Shown in pieces: positions 52,292 to 64,000 of a DNA stretch of 64,000 nucleotides. The position numbers and the translations under genes are program-made. The notes under the pieces were generated by a model. The model was not told the origin of the DNA, did no database searches, and was given only the letters and a program-made list of their open reading frames with translations. Where the stretch lies: positions 1,116,001 to 1,180,000 of the forward strand of contig JBAJFG010000492.1 in assembly GCA_037903475.1 (NCBI GenBank), given 5' to 3'. The stretch comes from Ancylostoma caninum (taxonomy: Eukaryota; Nematoda; Chromadorea; Rhabditida; Ancylostomatidae). How positions within the stretch are numbered: position 1 is the stretch's first letter; every line of letters starts with the position of its first letter.

Positions 52292-54776
52292 TGGAAATGA
52301 TGCTGTAGAAATGTTTCCATATCATCTAATTCTTCTACCTTTGCTTCAACAACTGTGCAATTACGAGTTCACCCGCAGTGTTTGTCATGACATTATTATG
52401 ATTATCGCTTAAATTAGTATTGCTAATGAATATTGTGATCGGTTATTTTCGTTGTTATAAACTTGTAATGAATATGTTTTTTCATGAACAATACAACACT
52501 ATTTTCTCTATGTCTTGAAAATGAAAAGGATCACCTGCATTTACTTGAGCGAAGTGAAAACGTAGTGGGCGAAAACTGAGCTATCTGATATGTCATAAGA
52601 GTAATAGTGCTTGGAATATTTGAGTAGCAACAGGACCCCTGGATTTTAGGGAATTTAATAGGAGTCTACGAATATTTACTGTTTTAGCAACCACAGTCTT
52701 ACAAGTCTACGAAGACCATTCTTGCCTAGTGGTGAATCAAAGCATTGTAATTGGAAACTTCCGTGTTGTCCGGAGAGTGAAGGATATTGCCTTGTCGGAT
52801 TGAAAAAAAACAAATATTTATTGAAATCAAAACAGTAGATCAAAGCAAAATGACATTTAAGAAAAGTAGTACCCACCACATTGTCAATGAAAAATTTCGC
52901 TGAAAAACTTGTGACATCTATCGAAGGATCCTGGGCCTGAAAAAAACTGTTCAGAAAAGGAGAGAATACCCCAATTAAGCTATTATAAAATGACAGAAAC
53001 TTTCTGAGAGTCGTGATGTGAGCGAACAGAAGTCGTAATCACAAAGAAATGGATCTGTTTCATTTCTGGATCTGTTTAATACAGCAGATGCATGCGTCTA
53101 ATCGCAAGTCAGACGCACGCATCTATTTGCAGGGGATTTTCTATCAAGGCTTATGAACTCACCATGTACATTTTGAATGAAAATACCGCACGACAGCCTT
53201 AAATATAAGTAATTCTGTTAAAGCGTGAGTCCGAACTGCGTTTGAGCTGCGGTAGAGCTGTCGCTGAGCATATCCTTTATTTTATACACACCAGCAGAAA
53301 TGGTGTAAATTACCCTTCACCCTCAATAAACAAGTCATTTGGATCCACTGAGCCTATTCACATCCAGTGCATAAAGCGTTTGTGCAGCTCTCTTTGAATT
53401 TGTTTTTCCTTTTTCTACTGCGTTCCTTCCAAACAGGTGAACATACCGCTCTGGCTCCCCTGCAATCCTCATGTCGTGTCAATTCACCTCCTATGTTTTT
53501 TATGAACTCTCCCGATAATAAATGGTCATACTGTGCAATGTCAATGCACAGAACTGAAAAGGGTGCGTTCACATGAGAGAAATACTCAGATAGGGACACA
53601 AGAGAGTTTTTTTTAGGTGTAAACACAGAGTAGAGATTGGTATTCAATTCTTTTCACTCAATTAATTAAAGCGACGAACTCTTGCACACTTTAAATTGGT
53701 AGTATGATCAAGTCATTCTATTTGTGAACGTGTTGAAATGGTCGGAACCTTGAATTTTTCGTATGGATCGGGTACGCGAAAATTTTTCAGTTATTCTGAT
53801 GTTGGAAAAGTTGCATGCTGCAACATTTTTTGAAACCCTTGATTATGTGGAAATGGAGAAGCTTCGAGTTGATCAACTGATTTTTCGAAATCATTGGTTG
53901 GAATACCAGTTGGAAGCAAATAGTTGAACAGTGTGAAAACTGTAGAACAATCAGGACCAAGTAAAATTGTACCATGTAAACCATGTAAAATTTTCTGAAC
54001 CATGTAAAATTTTCTGTAATCTCCTCTTGAGTAGACACTGCAAACTTAGAACTTTTAGTATGTACTCAACTATACGACGAACCTTTTTGAGACATCCGAT
54101 TCTTACTTTCTTGATAAAGAGAAATAGTAGGGCGTAAATTACTACACGAAATGTTAGTTGTTTTTGCTATATTTATCTTACGTATTATAAAGATCTTTAG
54201 TGGTCTCTAATTATTGAAAAAATAATAGAAATTCCTTACTTCATTCCAAAACAACTTGTGGATAGAACAATAAAACCTGCACTGTTTTCGATAGGACATT
54301 TTCACTACTCCTTAAATTCACTCATGTAAATGTCATGAAAACTGGCCATGAAACTGGGAATTGAGGTTTCTAGACCACCGTGAGATCTTTCCGTTTTTTG
54401 AGAACCATAGCAACAGGGCTGCAACCAGCTCTTCTTTTTCTAACTGTAGTGAAGTTCAAAGCACGATCCTGAAATCATCTTGTAGATCTCGTTCCCGTGA
54501 AACGAGCTCAACAATTCCGATAAAGATCGAAGTGAACTGAGGTATCGCTCAAAGGCAGAAACGCTGAGAAAAAAATTTCCTCGCATTTGGGCTCATTTTA
54601 ACGGTGCCATCAATTGGAGTGTAACTGCAAAGGGAATCACTCCGAATCGTTAAGTTACTCGAGTAATAAAACTCGTACGTATGTACAAATGCGCCCGCCA
54701 TGCTCAACCCGCCCCATTCTCCCTGATCGTGTGCTGCTGTTTCTCAGCAGATACAGGATCTATCAGGATTTCCCTA
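52292..54776. other. 3' flank and intergenic; short repeats only
   Basis: No exon or TE recognised. ACCATGTAAAATTTTCTG occurs twice in tandem at 53983-54019. Candidate poly(A) signals for the preceding gene are only variants (AATGAA near 52428 and 52467). Confidence 0.3.
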
Positions 54777-55078
54777 TAAGCGGGATTCAGAGTTGTGCGG
54801 CGCGGCGCCGCGCCATATGATGAAGGAAGGGGCGCGGCAACGCAGAGCAAGCTCGCGCGGCAAGTGCCGCGAGCAGGGGGCTTTCGGAGATTTCGCCTCG
54901 CGCGAGTCCTCCGCGGCATTTTGCGAGCTCGCTCTGCGAGTCGTGGAGTCGAATGGTGTGGGGTATGCGTTGCCGCGCGGCAAATCCAACGCAACTTCCA
55001 GAGCGAGAAGTTTCCCGCGCGCGAGTCACTTCTCGCGCCACGCCGCGCCGCGAATCGAAAAATGTCTGAAACCCGCTA
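54777..55078. mobile_element. TA-flanked GC-rich MITE
   Basis: 302 bp; ends TAAGCGGGATTCAGA and the reverse complement of TAGCGGGTTTCAGA, flanked by TA (54775-54776, 55079-55080), with GCGGCGCGGCG just inside both ends. Core is CpG-rich and contains several GCGCGG and CTCGCG palindromes. No coding capacity; not the same family as 49134-49400. Confidence 0.72.
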
Positions 55079-58000
55079 TAGCAGTGATCCGTCCAGCGCC
55101 TCGGCGGCGACACCCATTTCAGGCAATAGGTCTCTTACATACGGACATTTATTGGCAATATACATACAACACAGTATTTCTCGCAAACGTCTCTTTGGAT
55201 TGTCTTTTCTCCACTATGGGCACAAGAGTAGCCTCCAGAACAGAATTTGGTGGAAAAATCGATGAAACGAAGAGCCGCGGCAGCGTTTTCTGTTGAACCC
55301 TTACCGTGGGTGTCCTGTATCTCTTGAAAATGGTGGTTCCCAGGAACAAGGAAATGTAAGTACTACATAGGAGCACTACACCACTACTGATAACATAATT
55401 TCTTCAAACTATGCAAACACATACTCTCGAATCTCACCCAAACTTCAACCGTTCTTTTGTTCGGTTGCACTGAGCAATAAATATTCGAGCAATCAGACTT
55501 CTTGAACGATCTCGCAGGCTAAAAGTACAACATGAAAGAAGCTGTACAGACATATCGAAATGTTAGAATCTTCAATGCACGAGCTGTGCACTATTCAATG
55601 AGAGATGCACGTGTACCGCAGCATAGTTTCAAGTAAAATTTGACAGCTTCGCAGTATATTCCAACTACCAGATATAAGAACACAGAACCCTTCTGGCCGA
55701 TGAACTTCAGTCAGGAAGCGAAATCGAGTCGTGCTCAGCAAATCAATGACTCATCTCATTAGAATGGATGAGAACACTGTTTGCCGAGCACAGTTCGATT
55801 GATGGGAAATCTCACGTTGGAAGAAGGTGAGGAAGACTGATTTTTCCTGGGAAAGTGATTTCTTGCAATGGAAGGGTGGATAGAAATTATTGATCACCAT
55901 GAGCGCAATACAAGTAAAAGCTTTTCTTTCTTACAGAAGGGAAGGCGGTAAGTGAAGGATCGTTGAGAAAACAGTCCGAGTGGATTTAGGATGGTGCAGT
56001 TTTCAAATCTCAAGCATTCTCAGTTACAGGAAACAATATTGAACTTGCTGGTTGGTAAAATACCTTCCTCTCTCGACCCTGTGGTTTTCTTATCGTAAGC
56101 GGAGGAAAAATCACTGACCAGTTCAGACTAATCCAGAATTATAATAAATCCGTTCTTCTAGATCAACTATGCTAGCAGTAGCAGTAGCAGCAGAATATAA
56201 ATGGGGCAACAGAATATCAATCTACCATTAAACGTGTATCAGCAAATGAACATGCATGAGGATACATTGAAGTCAATATTGAATCAGGATGTGCTCGGAA
56301 AAACAACTCACTTCAGAGAACTGTCAATGAAGTCATCCTTCTCAAGAAGGAATCCTAGATCATTGCTACGATGCAGTACTTGTTTATATCTGCGTGGTCT
56401 TGGAAGCACCAAATAGGAATCCACTTCTGAGAAGTCGCCACATCGATGAGGCAGTAGCAAATGGAAGGAGTAGTAGAACGATCTGGGAGAAGCGTCATGG
56501 AGACGTCTGAAATCTACCACTATTTTTCGCTTTGTTAGCCAGGGTTCCTTCAGAATTCAAAGCGGTCGCAGCTGGCGAGCGTTCTTGGAGCGTCTGAGGC
56601 GCCTAACCAAGTGTTTTTCATTCGCTTCCCTCAGAGTGGCCAGAAACGAAAAAAGGTGCACATTTATCATGAGTGGTTAGTAGATTTTATTTTATTTTTT
56701 ACTTTATTTTGATGGTTATTAGATTAACAATGTTGCTAGAATCAATCAAGAAGTGGTGGATGCGCATCCTTCCATTTTAGACTAATTTGTGTTTAAGAAG
56801 CTTCGGGAAGGGTGAGCGTGCTCCTTAGATAGGATGAAAAGTTCAGACCGCTTAGCAAACGGTCTCACCTTAATCTCCAAGCGTAATGGTTCCATATCAC
56901 TCTCTGCAAAGTGAAAATAATAGATAAAAAATAAAATTGATAGGTGGCTTGACATCCGATAGACTCTGATCACGTAGTTGATTGCTCTAGTGTAGTTATA
57001 TGTGGAACACATTCCATCTTATGCCCAGAAATTAAGGTAAGACCGTCTGCTATCCTGTCTAAATTTTTCATTTTGTGTGCTTCAGAAGCGCCCTCCCACC
57101 CGGCCATTCAGCCCGTTTCGAGTTTTGCGGGAACGTTCATGAGCAGGTCCTCTCGAAATCTTCAACTTCGAGTCAAAGTGCTATAATGTAGTCCCCCACA
57201 CCAAAGCAGAGCCTCAATTTCCTAGATTTCCCGCGTTTCGCCTTATTTCACCATTGAAAATGAGTTCTGGATCCCTCATAGCTCCGAAACGGGATCCTCT
57301 ATATAAAATTTTCGTGGATGTTTACTCTACTGCCTATAATGCAGATATTGATAGAGTTAAAATTTTGATCTTCTCATTGAGCGTAAACACATGAGTCGCA
57401 ATCACTTCCAGAGGTAACACTATCATATGTCCGTGCCTACCGAAACATCAAGTTTTCTAAAGCCAAAACCTTGCTTCCTATTTTCCTTTGAGCTCTTCGC
57501 TTCATCGACATGTAGGACTAATACTACCACTAGAGATGAGGTCGCAACACAGTCTCGGCAGCATTGCAAATCATTACAGTTTGTTTTTGATGTGTTGAAG
57601 CACATGTGCCTGAACAAAGAAACCCGTACGGCGCATATGGCATTCTTGTCCCAAACAGCAAAGCAAACGCGTTCCAGGAATGCATAAAGTTGGAAGATTA
57701 TGAGATCTTCCCAGTTAATGCGCTGTTTTGTAGTAGTTGCTTATGGATGAATCAGAAGAACACAGTAGTAGAAACAGTACGAATCATCGTAGACATAAAA
57801 GGGAGTTCAAAGCAACGTCTTAAACGTTGAATGGAAACTCCCTAATTTTATAGCAGATTTCCAGATGACTACTATATTAAGTGTGACATTGATTGTGACG
57901 ACTACAACTATGACAATAACGCATGAATGACTGACAAACAAGCATGGATGATTGACCAGAAAAAAAAACTAATGCGGCTAGACTTACTGTGGTTACAATA

Positions 58001-61000
58001 ATTTAGGTATTCACTTACGCACTCTTGCACAATAAAAGTAAGGTATCCCTGACATGCCGAACTATGAAACTAGCCATGGTAGTCATTCCAGACAAGCTAC
58101 ACCTTCTTGCCTACTTGTGGTGATGCTCATTACCGTCGCCATGTGATGCATACTACAGTTACGACCGAAAAACTCATTAGACATTAGGTCTATCTTTTTT
58201 TGAACATTCCAATTCTTCGGATCTAGTCTTGAATATATAATAATTACAATGTTTTATTTGACTTTTATTCGAATTTAAGTATAATGCATATGGTAACAAG
58301 AGTTTCCGCTGTTCTGCGTAGTGATTTATAACTTGTAATGTATGACTCGCTCGGGCGCATATCTGCTTTTCTGCTTCATTTTATGCTTATGACTTTGGGA
58401 TGAACCGTCGAAAAAATCGACTTAAATTACGACTAAATTATGAATATTAGTTGCACCATAACACTGTACGACCCTTAAAGGAAAAAGGCAGTGGATTTAT
58501 AACATCATTTCCACTTCTCTATCGCATTAGCCCTCATCCTCTCTCTATTCTCTTCTCTCTACCTAACACCACTCTTCCGATAGTCTAAGTTCTTCAGAAG
58601 CTCTTTTACATAACCCTTCCTTTTCGCGATATTCCTTCATCCCACCCTACTACCAGGGTGCTTTTTTCACCAAATTTACTACGATTAAGTAGTAAAACTT
58701 GGGCCACCAAAAAGGAACTATGTGGTGTGTCCACGCGATTGCTGTTTATTATGGTTCCCTTCAACAACGACAATGGTTGAGTACTTGCGTCCATGCTCTG
58801 CATTTCTCGTGTGCCTCTCCGAATGCCAAACACTTTTTCACGTTCTCTGTTCCTCCAGTATCTTCACAACTATGTTCCTGAAATACACTTTACAAAAACG
58901 GCTGTTCTAATCTTTGGGCTGTTTACTTAACAGCATCAATCTTTTGCTAATTCCTGATCACCATCCATGCCCGAAGATCGATCGAACATCCATGTAAGAC
59001 ATGTTCTATCCATTTTCACAACATCGACTGTTGCTTCTACACAAAAAAAGGCAGCTAAATGGGGGATACAAAAACTCGCAGTGGCCTGGATAAGGAGACT
59101 GATGGGACCACCTTTCACTGGCTCGATCTGCCATGACTTCATTAAGGCATATATCCTCGTGTTTTCATGGCTTCGTCTTCCTTGCTGCATTCAACTCGCT
59201 CACGATTACATACAATTTGGATATCATCCAGAAATTCGCTTAGAAAAAAAATGGGCACCCTTGAGTTGCCGAGTACTTCAGAACCCTTTGTCAAATAGAT
59301 GAAATATCTTTAGCTATCGCATCTCTTACTTACATTATAGTATGCTCTGCCATCCATGTCATTCGTGTCCTTCCAGATGTTCTCCCATGAATCATCTATG
59401 CCTCCTTACTAAACTAGCCCACTACACCACTAATTCCTCCTAGCCAACGAAGCACATCCCACTACTACTCTTCTTTCAGAACACAATAAAACCACCAAAC
59501 CCCCCACTCTCAAGACCATATTTCTGTTCTCCTCTCTCCATACCCATTCAATTCAGCACTTTCTCAGGCATTCCCTTCCTACGCCGTGAAAGTGGGCCCA
59601 GCATACGCCCTGCGAACGAACGACTCATCAGATCTAAAAACTATCGATTAGGTTCAGTCGTGGGCAAGTGTTTCTTGGAAAAAAGTAGCATCTATTTTAG
59701 CTTCTAAAACAGTAGCAAGTACTCACAACAGTACGAATGCTCTCAAAACAGTAACAATTACTAAAATATTCCATGGGAAGCCGAAAAAAAAACATCTCTA
59801 CTTGTGAAACTATGATTGGCCCCTGTAGAACCAAGCAAGATATCGGAAACCTAGCCGTTCTCAATATGGCTGCGATATTAGCTCATTTCCCACGATTTCT
59901 ACAGAGCCGCGTCAGGGCACCACTTCTAGAAGCAAAGCCAAGGGCGTGACGTAATAATTTTCAAGAAAATCAGCAGCGTTGGCTGGGTCTGCTGAACCCT
60001 CACAAATGCTCTATGCTTAACGATGAAGAAACGGCCATTATTCTACACATAGACATGTTACCGAGTCCGTATCTAGTCATATACCTGAGTTACGACTATG
60101 AAACGTACCCTGTAACATCTGATGGTATCCAGTATTTCATGAGTAATGAGTAGAATAGCCAACCAACTGCTTCATTTCCGAGTTCGGCTCTAGTCATATG
60201 CACTGAGCTACGACTAAGATACGAACCCAGAAACGGGACAGCAGCACAGCTAGCATGCAACAACCTACCTTTCCGTAGAAAATAGTCATCGCTTTGAAGA
60301 GAATAGCACCCAGCCGGGCTCAGTAATATGCTGTGATATCGCTAGAATGGATAGCAACAGCATTTACCGAGCACTGCCAAGACATATCAGAGAAACTGGA
60401 ATACAGCAGATGTAAGAACGATGAAGCAATCATCAGATGCTGCCAAGTGCCAGGCCCAGCTATTTATGCGTGGTTTTGGCGCGCGATTCCTCGCTGACCG
60501 CCCACTTTTTTGTGCGCCCTCTGACCCGAGTGATAACAGCTCGACGAGGTTTGAAGTGTAGCCTCCGGCGACGCCTCCAAGATACACTTCATGTGAGAAG
60601 TGCCTATAGCATGTCATATCCAGTAGCAGTTAAGTTATTTGATGTGTTAGAGGGTTGGAGACATAAGCGGTGTGTGCAAATCAGCATAGAGCACGACCTG
60701 GGAGGTCCTGTGAGAGGTCATGGGGTAGGTCATGGCAGATCTAACATGATTGAAGGTGTTTTTCGATAGGGTGGCCGAGCCATGCCATAACTCGGGATTA
60801 GAAATACCAAGAAGATTTTAGAAATCGTATTTATTCCATTAACATGACTGGCAGAACAAGTGGTTTATTTAGTGTTTAGTCAAACTATTCATTGTATTTG
60901 AAAGGTAATACTTACATCAGATTCGGACACTTTCTAATGTTTTTTGTAGTGTTTTATTGTAATCTAAGATTCTTGCAACGTGCTGTATATCCATAGGAAA

Positions 61001-61346
61001 TAATTTCTCTCATTATGGATGAATGGACCAACCGCAAATAAAATTGGAGACGGAAGTAGACTTCTGTTACTGGAATGGATGTCAAAAATTGATAAACAAA
61101 CAACCAAGGAACGCGCTGTTGGACTCCGCAGTTGTCGCTGAGTAACTGTCTAGTAAGAAGTTCAAACAAGTAGAAAAATCAAGTCCTACCCATATACCGC
61201 ATTTTCTAAGACATCCTCTGTAATGTGCAGAAACTAGAGCCGTTAGTTCGAAGCCAAATTGCTACTCACCATTCTTTATTATATGTCAAGTTTTCTCACT
61301 ATTAAACAGCAGAATTAGTAAATTGCTAAGTTTATTTGTTTATTTT
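55079..61346. other. Largely featureless; a few exon-like pieces and weak repeats
   Basis: Near 55290-55346 a plus frame NPYRGCPVSLENGGSQEQGN ends at a GTAAGT donor, while the minus strand of the same place has CACG|GTAAGG; neither could be extended. 57610-57830 holds PEQRNPYGAYGILVPN and KLEDYEIFPVNALFCSSC, unassigned. Two diverged direct repeats with CTAGTCATATNCNTGAGYTA occur at about 60060 and 60178. No transposon ends identified. Confidence 0.3.
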
Positions 61347-61527
61347 CTATACTACACCAATATTCATGAAACTATGCGAAACCAGACCTGATTCGTCACC
61401 TTCGAGCTTCAACATTTCGTCAGCATCATCTTTTATATCAGATGCAAAGACAACTTTATGCAAGAACCTCAATATTGTTCTTGTGTTCAATAATTCTTCT
61501 GTGGAGATTAGGAGATTTGGGAATAAA
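61347..61527 (-). CDS. Terminal exon of a minus-strand gene, unrecognised
   Basis: Acceptor TTCTCTTTTCCTCAAGCACAG, then 1 + 180 nt to a TAG at 61349-61347. Reads LFPNLLISTEELLNTRTILR, FLHKVVFASDIKDDADEMLK, LEGDESGLVSHSFMNIGVV. AATAAA follows within about ten bases of the stop on the minus strand, a fitting poly(A) signal. The first base completes a codon from an upstream exon that I could not place with certainty; ATGGCACTAATCTG|GTAAGC near 63263-63240 (minus) is a possible first exon. The acidic C-terminal region has no recognised domain. Confidence 0.55.
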
Positions 61528-62739
61528 CTGTGCTTGAGGAAAAGAGAACAGCCGGAGCAGGCTGCTGCTGCACTGTGAGCTTCGGAAAAATACCAGCAAG
61601 TCGTAGACGAAACTGCTCAAGCAAGGTCCACGATAGAGCTCCCGAGCTTAGCAACTCTATGTCGGCCTCTTGAAGCGTCAATCATTGAATTGCCTCAGAA
61701 ATAACTGAAAAGGGAGCTGTCAGTTCCAAACGAGGTAACAGACTCTCAGAAAATAACTTGCCATTGAGCTAAATATTATAAAATTGATCATTGCTGCTGA
61801 ATTAATTTAAAACACCAATAGGAGCGATGATGAAAACGCCACAATGAAATAACACTTAGGATTGGATTGGCATTTGTCAAAGTGATGCACCACGGCGCGA
61901 GTTCCTGAATCAGGCGTTTGGGTTGTCAAATCCATGAGGCAATAGTGTTCGATTCCAGGAGGTAGGGAATAACAGGAAAGTCTGACGGTGTGAATGCATT
62001 GAGTTGGGGGAGTCTTTTTAGGTGAACTGACATAGCAACACACTTCCGAAGTAGCTAGAATGCAAGACTCGCTAATGTTGAGATTATCCACGTCTCACCG
62101 CTATTCTTTCCATCCCTTTATTGTAGGTCAAATTATACGAAATAATTGGTCACCTGTGATTCGAAATATTCATGTGTTGTACATAATTCCCCCTGTAAAA
62201 CGAAGCCGACGACTCACTTCTGGGGAGTATTTCCTTATAACGTGCCTTCTATGTAACTATTTTTTTGTAACCATGACCTCTTCTTGTGTTTCACTCTATC
62301 GAATTCATATAGCTCATTTGCACCTCAAGGTAGGGCAGTAAGTAAGCTTAAAATGGCTGTATTAACTTCGCAGCCATACTTCCCTTTTCCGGTTGTAGTA
62401 TTTTTAGGTCATGATCTTTCGTAAATCTGACATGAACGCAAACATATCGCATCGCAAACGTCGGCTATTATATACTAGGCGCGAATTGTATGTGCATTGA
62501 AATGGAAGTGGGAGGCGCAGACTAGTTTCATATCGTTCTCTTTTCACTTAACAAAAGGTGACAACTCCTCTTACTTATGAGTACTAGTACTACTTGGTTT
62601 TGCCTTAATGGCTCCCTCACTTGCTTAACCCATCCAACTTTATTTACTTCATCATTAGCAGAAACCCTTAGGTCGACCATGAAACTGCAGTCCTTATGAT
62701 CTCCTCTGAATTGATAAGATTTGACCTATACGAGATCAG
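61528..62739. other. Introns/intergenic; nothing secure
   Basis: 61807-62091 has an open minus frame with mixed composition (SLPPGIEHYCLMDLTTQ) but no splice support. Nothing else recognised. Confidence 0.3.
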
Positions 62740-63177
62740 TAAGGACCACCCACGTTGACGTTTTCGAATCAATCGAAGTGGAACGGGACGTCACGAAATT
62801 CTCTTCACAAGCCTATTTTTTAATTCCTAGTGAGTTTTTTCCGATGACCTTCATCCACTTCTTATTTTGCTCGCAGGGCAAAACGCAACATGTTTGCAAT
62901 ATTCGAGTTGGATCATGCACGTTTTCGTGTAAACAGGACCTCGTTTCGCCCTCTTTCACACAGTTTTGACACTCATCCGCATTTCATGAGTCTTTCACCG
63001 CTACAATATCCTTATTGTCTTCATTTCCGGTTTTTTCCGAACTTTCAGTTTCTTCAGAAGAAACTTACGCTCTCAAAATATTCCTATTGTTTGTTTTGTA
63101 GAAATTCCCAATGGAGTAATGCCTATTTTGAAGGCTCTGCTGTAGACACGTTCAGTGCTAATGCCAATGATTCATAG
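62740..63177 (+). CDS. Last three exons of a plus-strand gene, unrecognised
   Basis: Exon a (start about 62740, end 62829, donor GTGAGT), exon b (62877-62928, acceptor TTTTGCTCGCAG, donor GTAAAC) and exon c (63102-63177, acceptor TTTGTTTTGTAG, stop TAG). The phases 1 and 2 agree across both junctions, giving THVDVFESIEVERDVTKFSS, QAYFLIP, RQNATCLQYSSWIMHVF, VNSQWSNAYFEGSAVDTFSA, NANDS. Several NxS/T sequons and a single Cys suggest an extracellular protein, but no family is recognised and the 5' exons were not found. Introns are 47 and 173 bp. An alternative uninterrupted frame (62890-63177) exists but has poor composition. Confidence 0.55.
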
Positions 63178-64000
63178 GAATATGTCAGCAACCACACGCT
63201 CGCATCAAATCAGAGGCATTTAAAAAACCCATAAGCTTACCAGATTAGTGCCATTTTGAAGAGTGGGTTTAGCACTTAAGGTAGAGTCTTTCCACGACTA
63301 CTTTGAGAGAGGTATATGATCCTCTTTTGGAAGCTGTTGTTAATTTGGTTCTCGATGTCTGGCAGAATGTATAAATCAATTTTTTTAGCTTCTCTGAAAA
63401 TAATTATGCACCTTTGATCTTGCTCATTAGACACTGGCACAAATAGTTGTTGATTTTTTGGTCATTTTTGAGAACTGTTGTTATCCAGTCGCTTCAAAGC
63501 TCAGTATTGAATTTCTGAGAGAGCTGTTTGAATAGTTTGAATTGTTCTTATTGCAGAAAAGTAACTGCAGGGGGTGATTGGGGCGCAACTGATGCTAATC
63601 AAATACTTTAAATGTAAGCTTTGAACGATTCACTTCCAACCACAATGTCTGCGTCTCCATTTTTTCCTACTTTTACCTAGAAAGCTTTTTTTTGCAATGT
63701 TTTAGTATTTGAACGTGGCAAAGAAGATATGTGTATCTGAGCCATCCACATAGATATCCTTCATGATGCAAATGATCTTACGACTGGAAGCAATTTTATT
63801 TTTGTAGAGCAGCCACGGGAAATAAGCATCTTCTTTATGTAAAGTACGTCATTTTTTTGTAACTTGCAAAATAGGTGGACCACCGCTGTGGAGCAGAAAT
63901 TTTGTATTTTTAAAGGAGCCTGCTCATCTTTGTCCAAGACAGGAGTAAATGATTAGCTTGAGGGAAAGTGGGTAAAAACAATTGTTGCTCAACAACGATG
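63178..64000. other. 3' flank; one possible minus-strand first exon
   Basis: Apart from the ATGGCACTAATCTG|GTAAGC candidate on the minus strand at about 63263-63240, no feature is supported to the window end. Confidence 0.3.

Noticed and set aside
57606..57830. Plus-strand ORF with several Cys and aromatic residues
   Set aside because: Coding-like in places but lacks acceptor, donor and a recognisable domain.
58936..59302. Opposed ORFs on both strands, about 84 and 111 codons
   Set aside because: Each looks partly plausible, neither has splice support, and they exclude one another.
61807..62091. 94-codon minus-strand ORF
   Set aside because: Mixed composition and no splice borders or family; could be an exon but not supportable.
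1..64000. CRISPR array, prophage or bacterial operon
   Set aside because: No regular spacer-repeat pattern, no Shine-Dalgarno-led gene chains; introns and eukaryotic TEs throughout.

Overview
The window is eukaryotic and most likely from a parasitic nematode of the strongylid (hookworm) type. Gene signal is sparse. It comes as short exons bounded by GT donors such as GTAAGT and pyrimidine-rich nematode acceptors of the TTTCAG kind, separated by long introns packed with transposable elements. Two TE loci use the CTNAG target site known for the C. elegans Tc4/Tc5 transposons. There is no bacterial-style gene packing, no CRISPR array and no rRNA. The species call is inference.

Layout. 0-5 kb: remains of a PIF/Harbinger transposon, an unidentified ORF with an RG/RS-rich tail, and a decayed Helitron helicase. 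6.1-6.8 kb: a 311-bp inverted duplication with a Penelope-like tail motif. 9.3-13.2 kb: a promoter-like stretch, a tRNA-derived SINE with a 13-bp target-site duplication (TSD), part of a minus-strand gene, a (GT)n tract and a hAT-type MITE with an 8-bp TSD. 12.6-19.8 kb: degenerate ~100-bp repeats and three mariner relics. One mariner holds a Tc5-like foldback element; another holds a GC-rich palindromic MITE that itself holds a SINE. 20.2-29.2 kb (perhaps to 33 kb): exons of a minus-strand gene resembling DUF4781-type proteins, its introns filled by a foldback element, a SINE, a 55-bp tandem array, a truncated Tc5-like element, a Penelope-like retroelement with a hammerhead-type core, and a TTAA-flanked element. 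30.9-31.6 kb: a TATA/Inr promoter upstream of a 59-bp minisatellite open in all three forward frames. 34.0-41.1 kb: one RTE-type LINE broken by three DNA-transposon insertions, one of which carries a fourth. 44.9-46.0 kb: a Harbinger transposase with two frameshifts. 47.8-48.1 kb: another RTE 3' end. 51.3-52.3 kb: a compact three-exon gene for a 71-residue protein with a likely spliced-leader acceptor. 61.3-63.2 kb: 3' ends of two genes on opposite strands.

The genes do not form a pathway. The coherent story is the insertion stratigraphy: several insertions leave exact TSDs, and two can be removed on paper to restore the LINE reading frame. The most unusual system is a Tc5-like palindromic family (14601-15754, 39658-40350, truncated copy from 25436) whose two arms each carry a diverged tRNA-Ser-like sequence with A and B boxes.
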